DNA from: a bacterium
Lineage (GTDB): Bacteria > Bacillota > Clostridia > Oscillospirales > Acutalibacteraceae
Length of the DNA: 30,232 nucleotides
Assembly (NCBI GenBank): GCA_020626545.1
Contig: JAHKZS010000246.1
Coordinates: 1 to 30,232, forward strand
Reading direction: 5' to 3'
In this document: positions 1 through 7,309 of the stretch, one piece after another
How positions within the stretch are numbered: the stretch's first letter is position 1
Layout: the number at the start of each line of letters is the position of its first letter
Notes under the pieces: generated by a model
The model's database searches: none
Seen by the model: the letters and a program-made list of their open reading frames with translations, nothing else
What the model was told of the DNA's origin: nothing
Translations under genes and position numbers: made by a program

Positions 1-18
1 AGCAACTTTTACTGACAT
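1..18 (-). CDS. 5' end of a leftward gene, probably glyceraldehyde-3-phosphate dehydrogenase
   Basis: Only six codons are inside the window. Read leftward they give MSVKVA, preceded by a strong ribosome site (GGAGGAATTAATT before the ATG) and, further upstream, a consensus promoter. Class I GAPDH proteins of Firmicutes commonly begin MSVKVAINGFGRIGR or similar, so gap/gapA is the best guess, but six residues cannot prove it. That a gene starts here is well supported; its identity is an inference. It is divergent from rny. Confidence 0.5.
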
Positions 19-52
19 AATTAATTCCTCCAGTCATTTTTAGTCATTTACC

Positions 53-81
53 ATTATATTGTATTTTTGTATGAATTGCAA
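53..81 (-). promoter_or_regulatory. sigma-A-type promoter of the leftward partial gene
   Basis: On the minus strand TTGCAA (76-81) and a perfect TATAAT (53-58) are separated by 17 bases. The predicted transcription start, near 46, gives a leader of under 30 bases before the ATG at 18. A perfect -10 box and this strength of ribosome site fit a highly expressed gene such as GAPDH. Confidence 0.6.
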
Positions 82-183
82 GTACAAAAAGGAATTAAAC
101 CTAAGTTTTTTATCATTTTACCGAATAAATTTTCAAAAGTGAGAAAAAGTGTACAAACTTAATTCTTTTTTATAATTAAATTC

Positions 184-212
184 TTGACAATGTAACTTTT
201 TTAAGTTATGAT
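184..212 (+). promoter_or_regulatory. sigma-A-type promoter of rny
   Basis: TTGACA (184-189, perfect), a 17-base spacer, then TATGAT (207-212). The predicted start near 219 gives a leader of about 220 bases before rny. The leader contains a short CGCC-GCAA-GGCG hairpin with a GNRA-type loop around 320-331, but no recognised riboswitch. Apart from this promoter, the divergent one and the leader, I see nothing else in the intergenic region. Confidence 0.7.
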
Positions 213-437
213 ATATGTGTATGTTTATGTACATTAGGTATATATTACATAACATTTTTTTAATCAGACTCGAAAGAGCCGTTATATATAGATATTTTGT
301 AATTAACAAATTATCTTCCCGCCGCAAGGCGTTCGAACATATTACAACTTAATATCTTTATAAACGGCACCGGGCTTGGTTCTTAGTTTGATAAAAATTT
401 TTAAGAAACACTAAATCAAGGAGGTGTCAAGAAGCCG

Positions 438-1985
438 ATGATTTATACAATAATCGGTATTGTAGCCGCAGCGGTAGTTTTCGGGGCAGTGGGTGTGTTT
501 ATCGGAATTACCTATCGAAAAAACGTAGCGGAAAAACAAATCGGCAGCGCTGAACAAGAGGCTAATAAAATAGTTTCCGAAGCGATGAAAACCGCGGAAG
601 CTAAGAAAAAAGAAGCCATTCTTGAGGGTAAGGACGAAGTTCACCGTCTTCGCAACGAAAGCGAAAAGGAACTCGCCGACCGCAGACGCGAAGTTCAGCG
701 TCAGGAAAGACGTATTCAGCAGAAAGAAGAAAACCTTGACCGCAAGATGAACAATCTTGAGCGTAAAGAAGACAAGGTTAACAAGAAGCTCAAGGAAGCC
801 GAGGCTAAGGTAGCTGAGGTTGAGCAGGTTAAAAAGAGCCAGTTTGAGATGCTCGAGAGAATCTCGGGATATACAGCTGAGCAGGCTAAAAACTACCTGC
901 TTGAACAGCTCGACCAGGAGCTTTCCCACGAGAAGAGCGTAAAGATTTTAGAGTACGAGGAGCAGCTTAAAGACGAAAGCGATAAGCTCGCCCGTAAGAT
1001 TATCTCGCTCTCGATCCAGCGCTTAGCCGCTGAGCAGGTTTCTGAGGCTACCGTTTCGGTAGTAGCTCTTCCCAACGACGAAATGAAGGGAAGAATTATC
1101 GGTAGAGAGGGTAGAAATATCCGCGCTATCGAAAACGCTACGGGCGTCGATCTTATTATCGACGATACTCCCGAAGCTATCACGCTTTCGAGCTTTGAGC
1201 CCGTAAGACGTGAGATTGCGAGGGTAGCGCTGGAGAAGCTTATCTCCGACGGACGTATCCACCCCGCGCGAATTGAGGAAATGATTGATAAGGCTCGCCG
1301 CGAGGTTAATTCAAAAATCAAACAGGCGGGCGAAAGAGCCGTTCTCGACGTCGGTGTACGCGGAATCCACCCCGAGCTTGTTAAGCTTCTCGGTAAACTG
1401 CGCTATCGTACAAGTTACGGCCAGAATGTATTAGACCACAGCTTAGAGGTTGCTTATATTTCGGGTATGATTGCTTCCGAACTCGGTATGGATCCGACTG
1501 TCGCGAAACGTGCGGGACTCTTACACGATATCGGTAAGGCTTTAGATCACGAGATGGAAGGAAGCCACGTAGAACTCGGCGTAGAGGCTGCGCGTAAGTA
1601 TAAGGAAAGCGACGCTGTAATCCACGCTATCCAGGCTCACCACGGCGACGTAGAGGCTAAGACGGTTGTTGCCTGTATCGTTCAGGCGGCTGACGCTATT
1701 TCGGCGGCTCGTCCGGGAGCAAGACGCGAGAACCTCGAAAACTATATTAAACGTCTCCAGAAGCTCGAAGAAGTCGCTTCTTCGTTCAAGGGCGTTGAAA
1801 ACTCATACGCTATCCAGGCGGGTAGAGAAATTCGTATTATGGTTAAACCCGAGGTCGTTAACGACGAGCGTATGGTTCCTCTCGCTAGAGAGATTTGTAA
1901 GAAAATTGAGGAAGATCTCGAATATCCGGGTCAGATTAAAGTAAATATCATCCGCGAAGCAAGAGCGGTTGATTTTGCTAAATAA
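438..1985 (+). CDS. rny: Ribonuclease Y
   Basis: Membrane-anchored endoribonuclease that initiates bulk mRNA decay in Firmicutes. The 515 residues match the family length of about 520. Domain order is canonical: an N-terminal membrane helix (residues 2-24), a long charged coiled coil (about 28-190), a KH RNA-binding domain with its GREG loop near 220-225, and an HD phosphohydrolase domain whose catalytic pair is H363-D364 (LLHDIGKA). The start is set by an AAGGAGGTG ribosome site at 418-426. In several Clostridia rny lies between recA and other housekeeping genes; here the upstream neighbour is divergent. The gene stands alone between its own promoter and a terminator. Intact, no anomalies. 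Confidence 0.97.
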   Translation: MIYTIIGIVAAAVVFGAVGVFIGITYRKNVAEKQIGSAEQEANKIVSEAMKTAEAKKKEAILEGKDEVHRLRNESEKELADRRREVQRQERRIQQKEENLDRKMNNLERKEDKVNKKLKEAEAKVAEVEQVKKSQFEMLERISGYTAEQAKNYLLEQLDQELSHEKSVKILEYEEQLKDESDKLARKIISLSIQRLAAEQVSEATVSVVALPNDEMKGRIIGREGRNIRAIENATGVDLIIDDTPEAITLSSFEPVRREIARVALEKLISDGRIHPARIEEMIDKARREVNSKIKQAGERAVLDVGVRGIHPELVKLLGKLRYRTSYGQNVLDHSLEVAYISGMIASELGMDPTVAKRAGLLHDIGKALDHEMEGSHVELGVEAARKYKESDAVIHAIQAHHGDVEAKTVVACIVQAADAISAARPGARRENLENYIKRLQKLEEVASSFKGVENSYAIQAGREIRIMVKPEVVNDERMVPLAREICKKIEEDLEYPGQIKVNIIREARAVDFAK

Positions 1986-2021
1986 ATCTTATTCGGGAAC
2001 GAATTGTAAAACAAGATTACC

Positions 2022-2060
2022 AAGACATCGTACATATAAATCTGTGCGGTGTCTTTTTGT
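2022..2060 (+). terminator. intrinsic terminator after rny
   Basis: A 9-bp stem (AAGACATCG at 2022-2030 with CGGTGTCTT at 2047-2055, one G-U pair) leads into a T-rich tail, 35 bases past the rny stop. Confidence 0.75.
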
Positions 2061-2136
2061 TTTCGAAACTGAAATAATTACTGTTTTGGAATAGCGTTAT
2101 ACCGTTAAAGGCGAAAGAATAAATTTTATCGTCGGG

Positions 2137-2175
2137 GCAACAACAGGTTGCTTGATTATTAACGTGTTCTATAAT
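2137..2175 (+). promoter_or_regulatory. promoter with possible operator upstream of the XRE regulator
   Basis: TTGCTT (2148-2153), a 16-base spacer and a perfect TATAAT (2170-2175) lie just before the gene at 2202. An inverted repeat GCAAC-aacag-GTTGC (2137-2151) overlaps the -35 box. XRE proteins often repress their own promoters from such sites, so autoregulation is possible; that step is inference. The repeat is short and could be chance. Confidence 0.45.
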
Positions 2176-2201
2176 AGAATAAGTACAAGGGAGGTGTTTC
2201 G

Positions 2202-2966
2202 ATGAACACGAAAGACATTATCTATGAACTTCGAACAAAGAACGGATTATCGCAGGATGATTTGGCTGAAAAGGTATTCGTGACACGCCAAGCGGTGTCC
2301 CGCTGGGAGAACGGTGATACGGTTCCGAACACGGAAACACTTAAATTGCTTTCCGGGCTGTTCAATGTTTCCATCAATACACTTCTCGGTTCTCCCAGAC
2401 AGCTCATCTGTCAATGTTGCGGAATGCCGTTGGAGGATAGCATTATCGGAAAGGATAAGGACGGCGCTCTGAACGAGGACTACTGTAAGTGGTGCTACGC
2501 CGACGGACAGTACACCTACAGCGATATGGACGAGTTGATAAATGTGTGTATTCCCCATATGGTAAAGGAAGGTTTTTCCGAAGAGCAGGCGCGCGAATAT
2601 ATGAAGCAGAATTTGCCGCGGCTCGATTATTGGAAGCGGTACGAGGAACTCAGCGGCAAAGGCGAGTTTGATAGGTTCAAGAAAAAGTTAATTCAAGAAA
2701 TTAACGATCTCCGAATTGAAGGTATGCCGAAGGTCGAGCGGTTGAACGCGCTTGTCGGCAGTTATGTAAATCTCGCTTATCCGTTGCCGAGCGGTATCAG
2801 CGCAAAGTTCCTTGATGACGGCACAACCTATCTCGGCAATCAGCTTGAATCGGAATTCGGAGGCGAGCGCTGCTTCGGTGTTTTGGCAAATATGGATTTC
2901 ATATTAATAAGCACTTATGAAGAGAAGGGAAAGAATCCCGAGCTTGTGCTGTATAAAAAAAGATAG
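2202..2966 (+). CDS. XRE-family regulator with zinc-ribbon domain
   Basis: 254 residues. Residues 5-62 form a Cro/CI-type helix-turn-helix (recognition region TRQAVSRWENG around 28-38). A putative zinc ribbon follows at about 69-150, with cysteines C70/C73 and C95/C98 and the CGMPL...NEDYCKWC pattern of the Zn_ribbon_2 family (PF12674). The last 90 residues are a mixed region I do not recognise. The combination suggests a DNA-binding regulator whose C-terminal part senses a metal, redox state or ligand; the signal is unknown. The ATG is fixed by a GGGAGGTG ribosome site at about 2189-2196. It is monocistronic, between its own promoter and a terminator, so no target gene is suggested by an operon. 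Confidence 0.85.
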   Translation: MNTKDIIYELRTKNGLSQDDLAEKVFVTRQAVSRWENGDTVPNTETLKLLSGLFNVSINTLLGSPRQLICQCCGMPLEDSIIGKDKDGALNEDYCKWCYADGQYTYSDMDELINVCIPHMVKEGFSEEQAREYMKQNLPRLDYWKRYEELSGKGEFDRFKKKLIQEINDLRIEGMPKVERLNALVGSYVNLAYPLPSGISAKFLDDGTTYLGNQLESEFGGERCFGVLANMDFILISTYEEKGKNPELVLYKKR

Positions 2967-2982
2967 CAGTGCGGCTTTGCGC

Positions 2983-3040
2983 CTAATCTCGCCTTTTATT
3001 ATGTGGTTTTTACCATTCAAGACTTCGACGGCGAGGTTAG
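2983..3040. repeat. 11-bp inverted repeat in the 3' region of the XRE gene
   Basis: CTAATCTCGCC (2983-2993) pairs with GGCGAGGTTAG (3030-3040), with one G-U, across a 36-base gap. No T-run follows, so it is not a terminator itself. It may form an upstream 3'-UTR hairpin on the transcript before the true terminator at 3064. Confidence 0.4.
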
Positions 3041-3063
3041 ATATATCGTATTATTAAACCATT

Positions 3064-3099
3064 CGGTCAGCGGCTTAAACGTTGCTGACCGTTTTTTTT
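3064..3099 (+). terminator. intrinsic terminator after the XRE regulator gene
   Basis: Perfect 8-bp stem CGGTCAGC (3064-3071) with GCTGACCG (3084-3091), followed by eight T residues (3092-3099). Confidence 0.85.
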
Positions 3100-3194
3100 G
3101 CTCTATAGGAAATTACTCAGAATTTGAATAAATATTCAAGAATAACAGTGTTAAGGAAAAGAACATCTTACCTAACTCCTATAGAGTAAAAAAA
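3092..3194. repeat. about 100-bp element bounded by inverted repeats
   Basis: TTTTTTTgCTCTATAGGA at the left and its reverse complement (with a for g) at the right form terminal inverted repeats: core CTCTATAGGA at 3101-3110 and TCCTATAGAG at 3177-3186, perfect over 10 bases and extended by matching T/A runs. Inside is a smaller palindrome, TTGAAT-aaat-ATTCAA. It could be a miniature mobile element remnant, a regulatory hairpin, or coincidence in AT-rich DNA. No target-site duplication is evident and only one copy is seen here. Confidence 0.35.
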
Positions 3195-3260
3195 TAATTC
3201 TATTGTCTGCTCAGTTGCGCGCTTTCTTGTGGAAATAAACTGTTCGTGTTTGTAATTCAT
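3168..3260 (-). CDS. possible 30-residue small protein
   Basis: A leftward ORF begins MNYKHEQFISTRKR and ends SIGVR, with a purine-rich AGAGGCAGGA stretch shortly before its ATG (3258-3260) and a TATAAT-like sequence about 60 bases upstream (3321-3326 on the minus strand) that lacks a good -35. It runs into the inverted-repeat element, whose right end supplies its last codons. It may be a truncated gene remnant, a real small protein, or chance. No family is recognised. Confidence 0.2.
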   Translation of the reverse strand: MNYKHEQFISTRKRATEQTIELFFYSIGVR

Positions 3261-3347
3261 TTTCCTGCCTCTTTTTAAGTTTATCAGCGAATTATTTTAT
3301 CATAAATAATAAAATTAGACATTATAATACAAAATACGCTAAAAATA

Positions 3348-3376
3348 GTGACAATAATTTTAGATTATGATATACT
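3348..3376 (+). promoter_or_regulatory. promoter of the PF06541-like membrane protein gene
   Basis: GTGACA (3348-3353, five of six consensus), a 17-base spacer and TATACT (3371-3376, five of six). A start near 3383 leaves about 100 bases before the preferred ATG at 3482. With the terminator at 3064, the repeat element and the small ORF, this accounts for the gap from 2967 to 3481. Confidence 0.6.
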
Positions 3377-3481
3377 TAATATGTATTGTTTGAATAGGAT
3401 TAAGGGGGTATGTTTTTTATCGCGCTTGCGATATTCTCTGTAAAACTATTTAACAGAAAAAAAGAAGTGAAGGAGAAGATT

Positions 3482-4993
3482 ATGCAATTTTTAACAGAAG
3501 TTTTATGGGTGTTCGTTCTGGCGTCTTTTTTAGGCTGGTTCGTTCAGTTTGTTGTAAAATCTATAAAAAACCGAAAACTTTGTAATCCGGGATTTTTAAC
3601 TCTGCCGTTTATACCGACGGTCGGTTTTGGATTTGTATTACTGTATGTTTTCGTTATCCATTTCGATAACGTATATATGCTGTTTTTTACATCCTCAATC
3701 CTGCTGACATTTTATAAGTATTTTATCGCGAGAATTTCCGACCGTTCATACGGTTTTAAATGGAAAGATTTTTCGACCGGCGCGGGTAAAGTATTTATGA
3801 TTAATTCTTATGTTAATATTTTGGAACCGCTGATTTACGGTCTTGTCGGTGTAATTGCGGTTAAAGGGCTTTTTGTTCCGATTCCGACGCTTGTATCGTC
3901 TATACCGTTTTTGTTCGCGATTCTTATTCCCGCGATTATTACCGCGGTTATCATCTTCGATACTATCGTTTCCTGTATAACCGTCGTAAGACTTAAAAAG
4001 AACTTAAAGGAAATGGACAATATTTCCAAGCTTCTTGAAGCGGGCGATTCGGATATTTCCGACGAGGAGTTAAGAGCGCAGTATGAGCGTAAGATGGTTT
4101 CAAGCAAGCGCTTCAGGCTAAGACTTGTAAGAGCTTTTCCCGATATGGAGTCGTTCGACTACGAAAAGCAGTTTGAAAACATAAAAGAATATCATGATCT
4201 CGTTAAGGAAAAGAATAAAGAAGCCTACGAGAAAAAGATTGAAAATGTAGAGGATAGACCTTTCGCCTACGGACTCAGCTTCGCTAAGCTGTTCTGGCTG
4301 TTCTTTATCGGAAGCTTTTGCGGTACGATTCTCGAAACTATTTGGGCGTTTGTAACTAACGGTTTCTTTGAAATGCGTGTCGGAATGGTTATGGGCCCGT
4401 TTATCCCCGTTTACGGCGGCGGCGCGGTAGCTATTACCCTCTGTCTTTATAAGCTGCATAGAAGAAATAATATTATTGTTTTCGCGGCTTCGGGACTTAT
4501 CGGCGCTACGTTTGAGTATTATTGTTCTTACTTCCAGGAGATGTTCCTCGGTACAATAAGCTGGGATTACAGCGATACTCCGTTTAATATCGACGGAAGA
4601 ACTAACCTTTCGTTCGGGATTATCTGGGGCTTTTTAGGACTTGTATGGCTTAGATATCTCTATCCGTTTATAAGCCGTAGTATAGAGAAAATCCCGAAAA
4701 AACCCGGCAGAATTATCACATTTATTCTCGTAGTATTTATGATTATAAACGGAGTCCTTTCGGTAGTCGCTGTCGACAGAAAGAACAAGCGAGCTGAGCA
4801 TATTCCGCCTAAGACGGTTATAGGGCAGTTTTGCGATACCGTATTTAACGACGACTATATGAACTTTATTTTTCCGCATATGGGTACTCACGAAACCTTT
4901 GAGGCGGGCAGAAAAGAAGAAGCTAAACAGGCGGCTAAAGAAGCCAAGCAAGCTGAAAACAGAGCTGCAAATGTGCCGAAGTCGGCTAAATAA
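3482..4993 (+). CDS. duplicated PF06541 (ABC_trans_CmpB-like) membrane protein
   Basis: Polytopic membrane protein of 503 residues from this start. The sequence contains two copies of the same module. The N-terminal copy opens VFVLASFLGWFVQ and then has GFLTLPFIPTVGFG. The second copy, beginning about 800 bases in, opens LFFIGSFCGTILETIW and then has GPFIPVYGGGA. This SFxGxxxE / P-IPxYG pattern is that of PF06541, named a putative ABC transporter domain but with no proven function. Most members have one copy; here a charged cytoplasmic linker joins two. The C-terminus is Ala/Lys/Glu-rich. An in-frame ATG at 3410 would add 24 residues, but its G-run ends next to the ATG, whereas 3482 has AAGGAG six bases upstream. 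Function unknown. Confidence 0.8.
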   Translation: MQFLTEVLWVFVLASFLGWFVQFVVKSIKNRKLCNPGFLTLPFIPTVGFGFVLLYVFVIHFDNVYMLFFTSSILLTFYKYFIARISDRSYGFKWKDFSTGAGKVFMINSYVNILEPLIYGLVGVIAVKGLFVPIPTLVSSIPFLFAILIPAIITAVIIFDTIVSCITVVRLKKNLKEMDNISKLLEAGDSDISDEELRAQYERKMVSSKRFRLRLVRAFPDMESFDYEKQFENIKEYHDLVKEKNKEAYEKKIENVEDRPFAYGLSFAKLFWLFFIGSFCGTILETIWAFVTNGFFEMRVGMVMGPFIPVYGGGAVAITLCLYKLHRRNNIIVFAASGLIGATFEYYCSYFQEMFLGTISWDYSDTPFNIDGRTNLSFGIIWGFLGLVWLRYLYPFISRSIEKIPKKPGRIITFILVVFMIINGVLSVVAVDRKNKRAEHIPPKTVIGQFCDTVFNDDYMNFIFPHMGTHETFEAGRKEEAKQAAKEAKQAENRAANVPKSAK

Positions 4994-5026
4994 TTTAATT
5001 ACAATTACAATTTTTTTTGGAAAGGC

Positions 5027-5169
5027 GATAGTGTGAAAGCTCACGCTATCTTAAATTAATATTTCCCGCTCAGTCACGCATTGCGTGCGCGAGAGCTGAC
5101 GGCATAATTGCCGTTTACGCCTTACCCGCCCACGGTAACAGCGTAAGGTAAACATCTATTTGTGGGCGG
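5027..5169 (+). promoter_or_regulatory. structured leader with possible ribosome-site pseudoknot
   Basis: Four hairpins are packed between the two membrane-protein genes. H1: GATAGTGTGA (5027-5036) with TCACGCTATC (5041-5050). H2: GCTC/GAGC (5068-5071/5093-5096) around CACGC/GCGTG (5075-5079/5083-5087). H3: ACGGCA-TAAT-TGCCGT (5099-5114). H4: GTTTAC + CTTAC (5113-5118, 5121-5125) with GTAAG + GTAAAC (5143-5153). The H4 loop carries CCGCCCAC (5126-5133), perfectly complementary to GTGGGCGG (5162-5169), which lies directly at the ribosome-binding region. This is the geometry of a translation-controlling pseudoknot. It matches no riboswitch class I recognise. The pairings are read directly; the function is inference. 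Confidence 0.5.
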
Positions 5170-5176
5170 AAAGGCT

Positions 5177-5698
5177 ATGGCAATTATTATGACAGTTTTA
5201 TTTATTATTCTCGGAGTTCTTATGGTTATGTGCGGCTTTTCGTGTATGTTCACACCGCTTTTAACCTATATCAACACTGAATACATTATCGCTATTCTCG
5301 TTATGGTGTTCGGTATTTTCGGTATAATTAAAGGTATTTCCGCTAAAAGATTTGGACCCGGATTCGTGTTCAGTATTATAAGCGCGATTTTCGGTATTTT
5401 GGTTGTATGCTTACCGAATGTGTTTATCGTTACTAATAGTATCTTTATCTATATGCTCGCCGCGTGGATTGTACTTGAGGGTATCGTAACTATAATAACC
5501 TCGGCGGCTGTATCGAGGCTCGCGGGCGGCGGTATGTGGATTTTACAGCTTATTATCGGTATTCTCGCGGTAATTATCGGAGGTTACACTTTTGTACATC
5601 CACTTGTACTTGTTGTTTCAATCGGAATACTCATAGGAATATTCTTTGTGGAAACAGGTATTACTATGATTGTATCAGCAGCTGCCGCTAAGGAGTAA
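5177..5698 (+). CDS. DUF308/HdeD-like membrane protein
   Basis: A small, almost entirely hydrophobic protein of about 173 residues with six predicted membrane helices in three helical-hairpin repeats, glycine-rich turns (FGIFGIIKG, LEGIVTIITS) and no soluble domain. This is the pattern of the DUF308 family (short repeat, related to the acid-resistance membrane protein HdeD); its role in Firmicutes is not established. Start choice is uncertain: GTG at 5162, ATG at 5177 (preferred: GGCGGAAAGG just upstream) or ATG at 5189. The leader can fold so that the sequence at 5162-5169 is paired, which would regulate initiation at any of these. No clear promoter of its own was found, so it may be co-transcribed with the membrane protein gene upstream. 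Confidence 0.8.
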   Translation: MAIIMTVLFIILGVLMVMCGFSCMFTPLLTYINTEYIIAILVMVFGIFGIIKGISAKRFGPGFVFSIISAIFGILVVCLPNVFIVTNSIFIYMLAAWIVLEGIVTIITSAAVSRLAGGGMWILQLIIGILAVIIGGYTFVHPLVLVVSIGILIGIFFVETGITMIVSAAAAKE

Positions 5699-5722
5699 AT
5701 CATATTTTAACATAATCATTAT

Positions 5723-5757
5723 CAGCCGTATCGTTTCCGGTACGGCTGTATTTTTAT
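5723..5757 (+). terminator. intrinsic terminator after the DUF308 gene
   Basis: CAGCCGTATC (5723-5732) pairs with GGTACGGCTG (5739-5748) over 10 bp with one G-U pair, followed by TATTTTTATT. Confidence 0.85.
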
Positions 5758-5778
5758 TATAATCGTAAATCAATAATC

Positions 5779-5807
5779 TTGAAAAACACACAAAAATACT
5801 TTATAAT
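5779..5807 (+). promoter_or_regulatory. sigma-A-type promoter of the PP2C phosphatase gene
   Basis: TTGAAA (5779-5784), a 17-base spacer and a perfect TATAAT (5802-5807), 40 bases before the ATG at 5847. Confidence 0.75.
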
Positions 5808-5846
5808 AAAACTGTATAACTGCTTATAACGAGAGGTTTTGACGGT

Positions 5847-7184
5847 ATGAGTGAGATGTTTTCGAGAATGATTGGAACCCTTGCGATTATATTGCTTATA
5901 GCCGCGTTTATCGGCGGAAGCGATATTGTGTCGAGGTTTATAAAAACTGAAAAAAAGTGGAAGCTTTCGGTCGTCGCGGGTTTAATCGGCGGAGCGTTTG
6001 GAGTTTACGGAAATATTTCGGGCTTCGGTTTTAACGGCGCTGTTATTTCCGTGCGAGATATAGGCCCGATGTTCGCGGGCTTTACGGGAGGGCCTATAGG
6101 CGGTTTAACCGCGGGTTTGATAGCGGGACTGCACAGGCTCAGTATGGGCGGTATTACCGCTCCCGCGTGTGTTGTAGCGACCGGTACTATCGGCTTGGTT
6201 TGCGGTATTATCGAGTTAAAAGCTTATCAATACATAAAAAAACCGCTCTTTGCTCTTTTGGTAAGCGTGATAATGGAAGCGTTCCATCTCGGCGTAGTTT
6301 TAATTATGGTTAAGCCTTTCGAGACGGCGCTTAATATAGTGACCCATATAGCTATCCCGTTTATAGCGGTAAACTCACTGGGGTTTGTACTTATGATTAC
6401 CATTATGACCTATACGAAAAACCAGCGGCTTATTTACAACGAAAGAAACCGTATGCAATCTGAATTGCAGGTCGCTAATGTAATCCAACATTCGCTCTTA
6501 CCTCTCTTGAACGACGAATATCCGGGCTGCGACGACCTTGAAATCGGCGCGTCAATGGACGCCGCTAAGGAGGTAGGCGGTGATTTTTACGACGTGTTCT
6601 TTGTCGATTCAAACCATCTCGCCTTTGTTATCGGCGATGTTTCGGGAAAAGGCGTTCCCGCGGCGTTGTTTATGGCTTCGTCCAAAATTACGCTCCAAAA
6701 CTGTATCAGAGATATTCCCGAGCTTCCTAAGGCTGTCGCCGCCGCGAATAACGCGCTGTGCGTCCGAAATGAAGCGGAGATGTTTTTAACTCTATGGGTC
6801 GGAGTTTTGAATATTAAAGACGGTTCGCTGAAATTCATAAGCGCGGGACACAATCCGCCTGTTTATTTTAGTGGTAGTCACGCCGAGTTTTTAAAGTCAA
6901 AAACAGGATTCGTTCTCGGCGGTATGGAGGATATGAAATATACCGAAAGTAATATTCAGCTTAGCGAGGGCGATTTAGTTTATATCTATACCGATGGCGT
7001 CACCGAGGCGGAAGATAACGACCATAATCTTTTCGGCGACGATAGACTTCTCGGTTGTTTCGAGAATAAAAACGACAGCTCTCCCGAGGAGATAATCAAG
7101 GACGTTAAGGTTTCGATAGAAAACTTTATAAAAGGCAACAGCCAGTTCGACGATATGACGATGCTGTGTTTTAAATGGAAATAA
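5847..7184 (+). CDS. membrane sensor PP2C (SpoIIE/RsbU-type) serine phosphatase
   Basis: 445 residues. The first 190 form several membrane helices with glycine-rich segments (GGAFGVYGNISG, GFTGGPIGGLTAGLIAG) typical of the 5TM-5TMR_LYT sensor domain found in LytS. A short linker leads to a SpoIIE-type PP2C phosphatase domain (about 215-445) with conserved metal-binding motifs: GGDFYDVF (D246), GDVSGKG (D264), SAGHNPP, YTDGVTEA (D383) and FDDMT (D435/D436). Such proteins dephosphorylate STAS anti-sigma antagonists in partner-switching pathways. No STAS protein, anti-sigma kinase or sigma factor gene is in this window, so the target is unknown. The ATG follows GAGAGG at 5831-5836. It has its own promoter and terminator and precedes a two-component pair. 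Confidence 0.9.
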   Translation: MSEMFSRMIGTLAIILLIAAFIGGSDIVSRFIKTEKKWKLSVVAGLIGGAFGVYGNISGFGFNGAVISVRDIGPMFAGFTGGPIGGLTAGLIAGLHRLSMGGITAPACVVATGTIGLVCGIIELKAYQYIKKPLFALLVSVIMEAFHLGVVLIMVKPFETALNIVTHIAIPFIAVNSLGFVLMITIMTYTKNQRLIYNERNRMQSELQVANVIQHSLLPLLNDEYPGCDDLEIGASMDAAKEVGGDFYDVFFVDSNHLAFVIGDVSGKGVPAALFMASSKITLQNCIRDIPELPKAVAAANNALCVRNEAEMFLTLWVGVLNIKDGSLKFISAGHNPPVYFSGSHAEFLKSKTGFVLGGMEDMKYTESNIQLSEGDLVYIYTDGVTEAEDNDHNLFGDDRLLGCFENKNDSSPEEIIKDVKVSIENFIKGNSQFDDMTMLCFKWK

Positions 7185-7189
7185 AAATA

Positions 7190-7222
7190 AAAGCGTGTTT
7201 CTGATTTGAAACGCGCTTTTCA
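7190..7222 (+). terminator. intrinsic terminator after the PP2C phosphatase gene
   Basis: AAGCGTGTTTC (7191-7201) pairs with GAAACGCGCTT (7208-7218) over 11 bp with one G-U; a short T-run follows. It separates the phosphatase gene from the two-component genes. Confidence 0.8.
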
Positions 7223-7309
7223 CTTATATATTATTATAAAACTATTTGTTTATATAATATCTTTAGATGTAATTCAGATTGACCTGATATGATTATATGG
7301 GGTGATAGA

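Noticed and set aside
133..327. 64-codon leftward ORF in the rny upstream region
   Set aside because: It runs across the strong rny promoter, has AT-driven composition and no ribosome site.
411..929. 172-codon leftward ORF opposite rny
   Set aside because: Antisense shadow of the lysine/glutamate-rich coiled coil of RNase Y; the Phe/Leu-rich product is a composition artefact and has no ribosome site.
3410..3481. Upstream ATG for the PF06541-like protein
   Set aside because: The G-run ends right against the ATG; AAGGAG before the ATG at 3482 is better placed and family members begin near that point. Not excluded.
5027..5050. Terminator between the PF06541-like and DUF308 genes
   Set aside because: The 10-bp stem lacks a T-run after it (TTAAATTAATATTT); the T-run precedes it. 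More likely part of the structured leader.
7289..7309. Earlier in-frame start for the response regulator
   Set aside because: The ribosome site GGGGTGAT lies after it and receiver domains normally begin at MYKILLVEDD.
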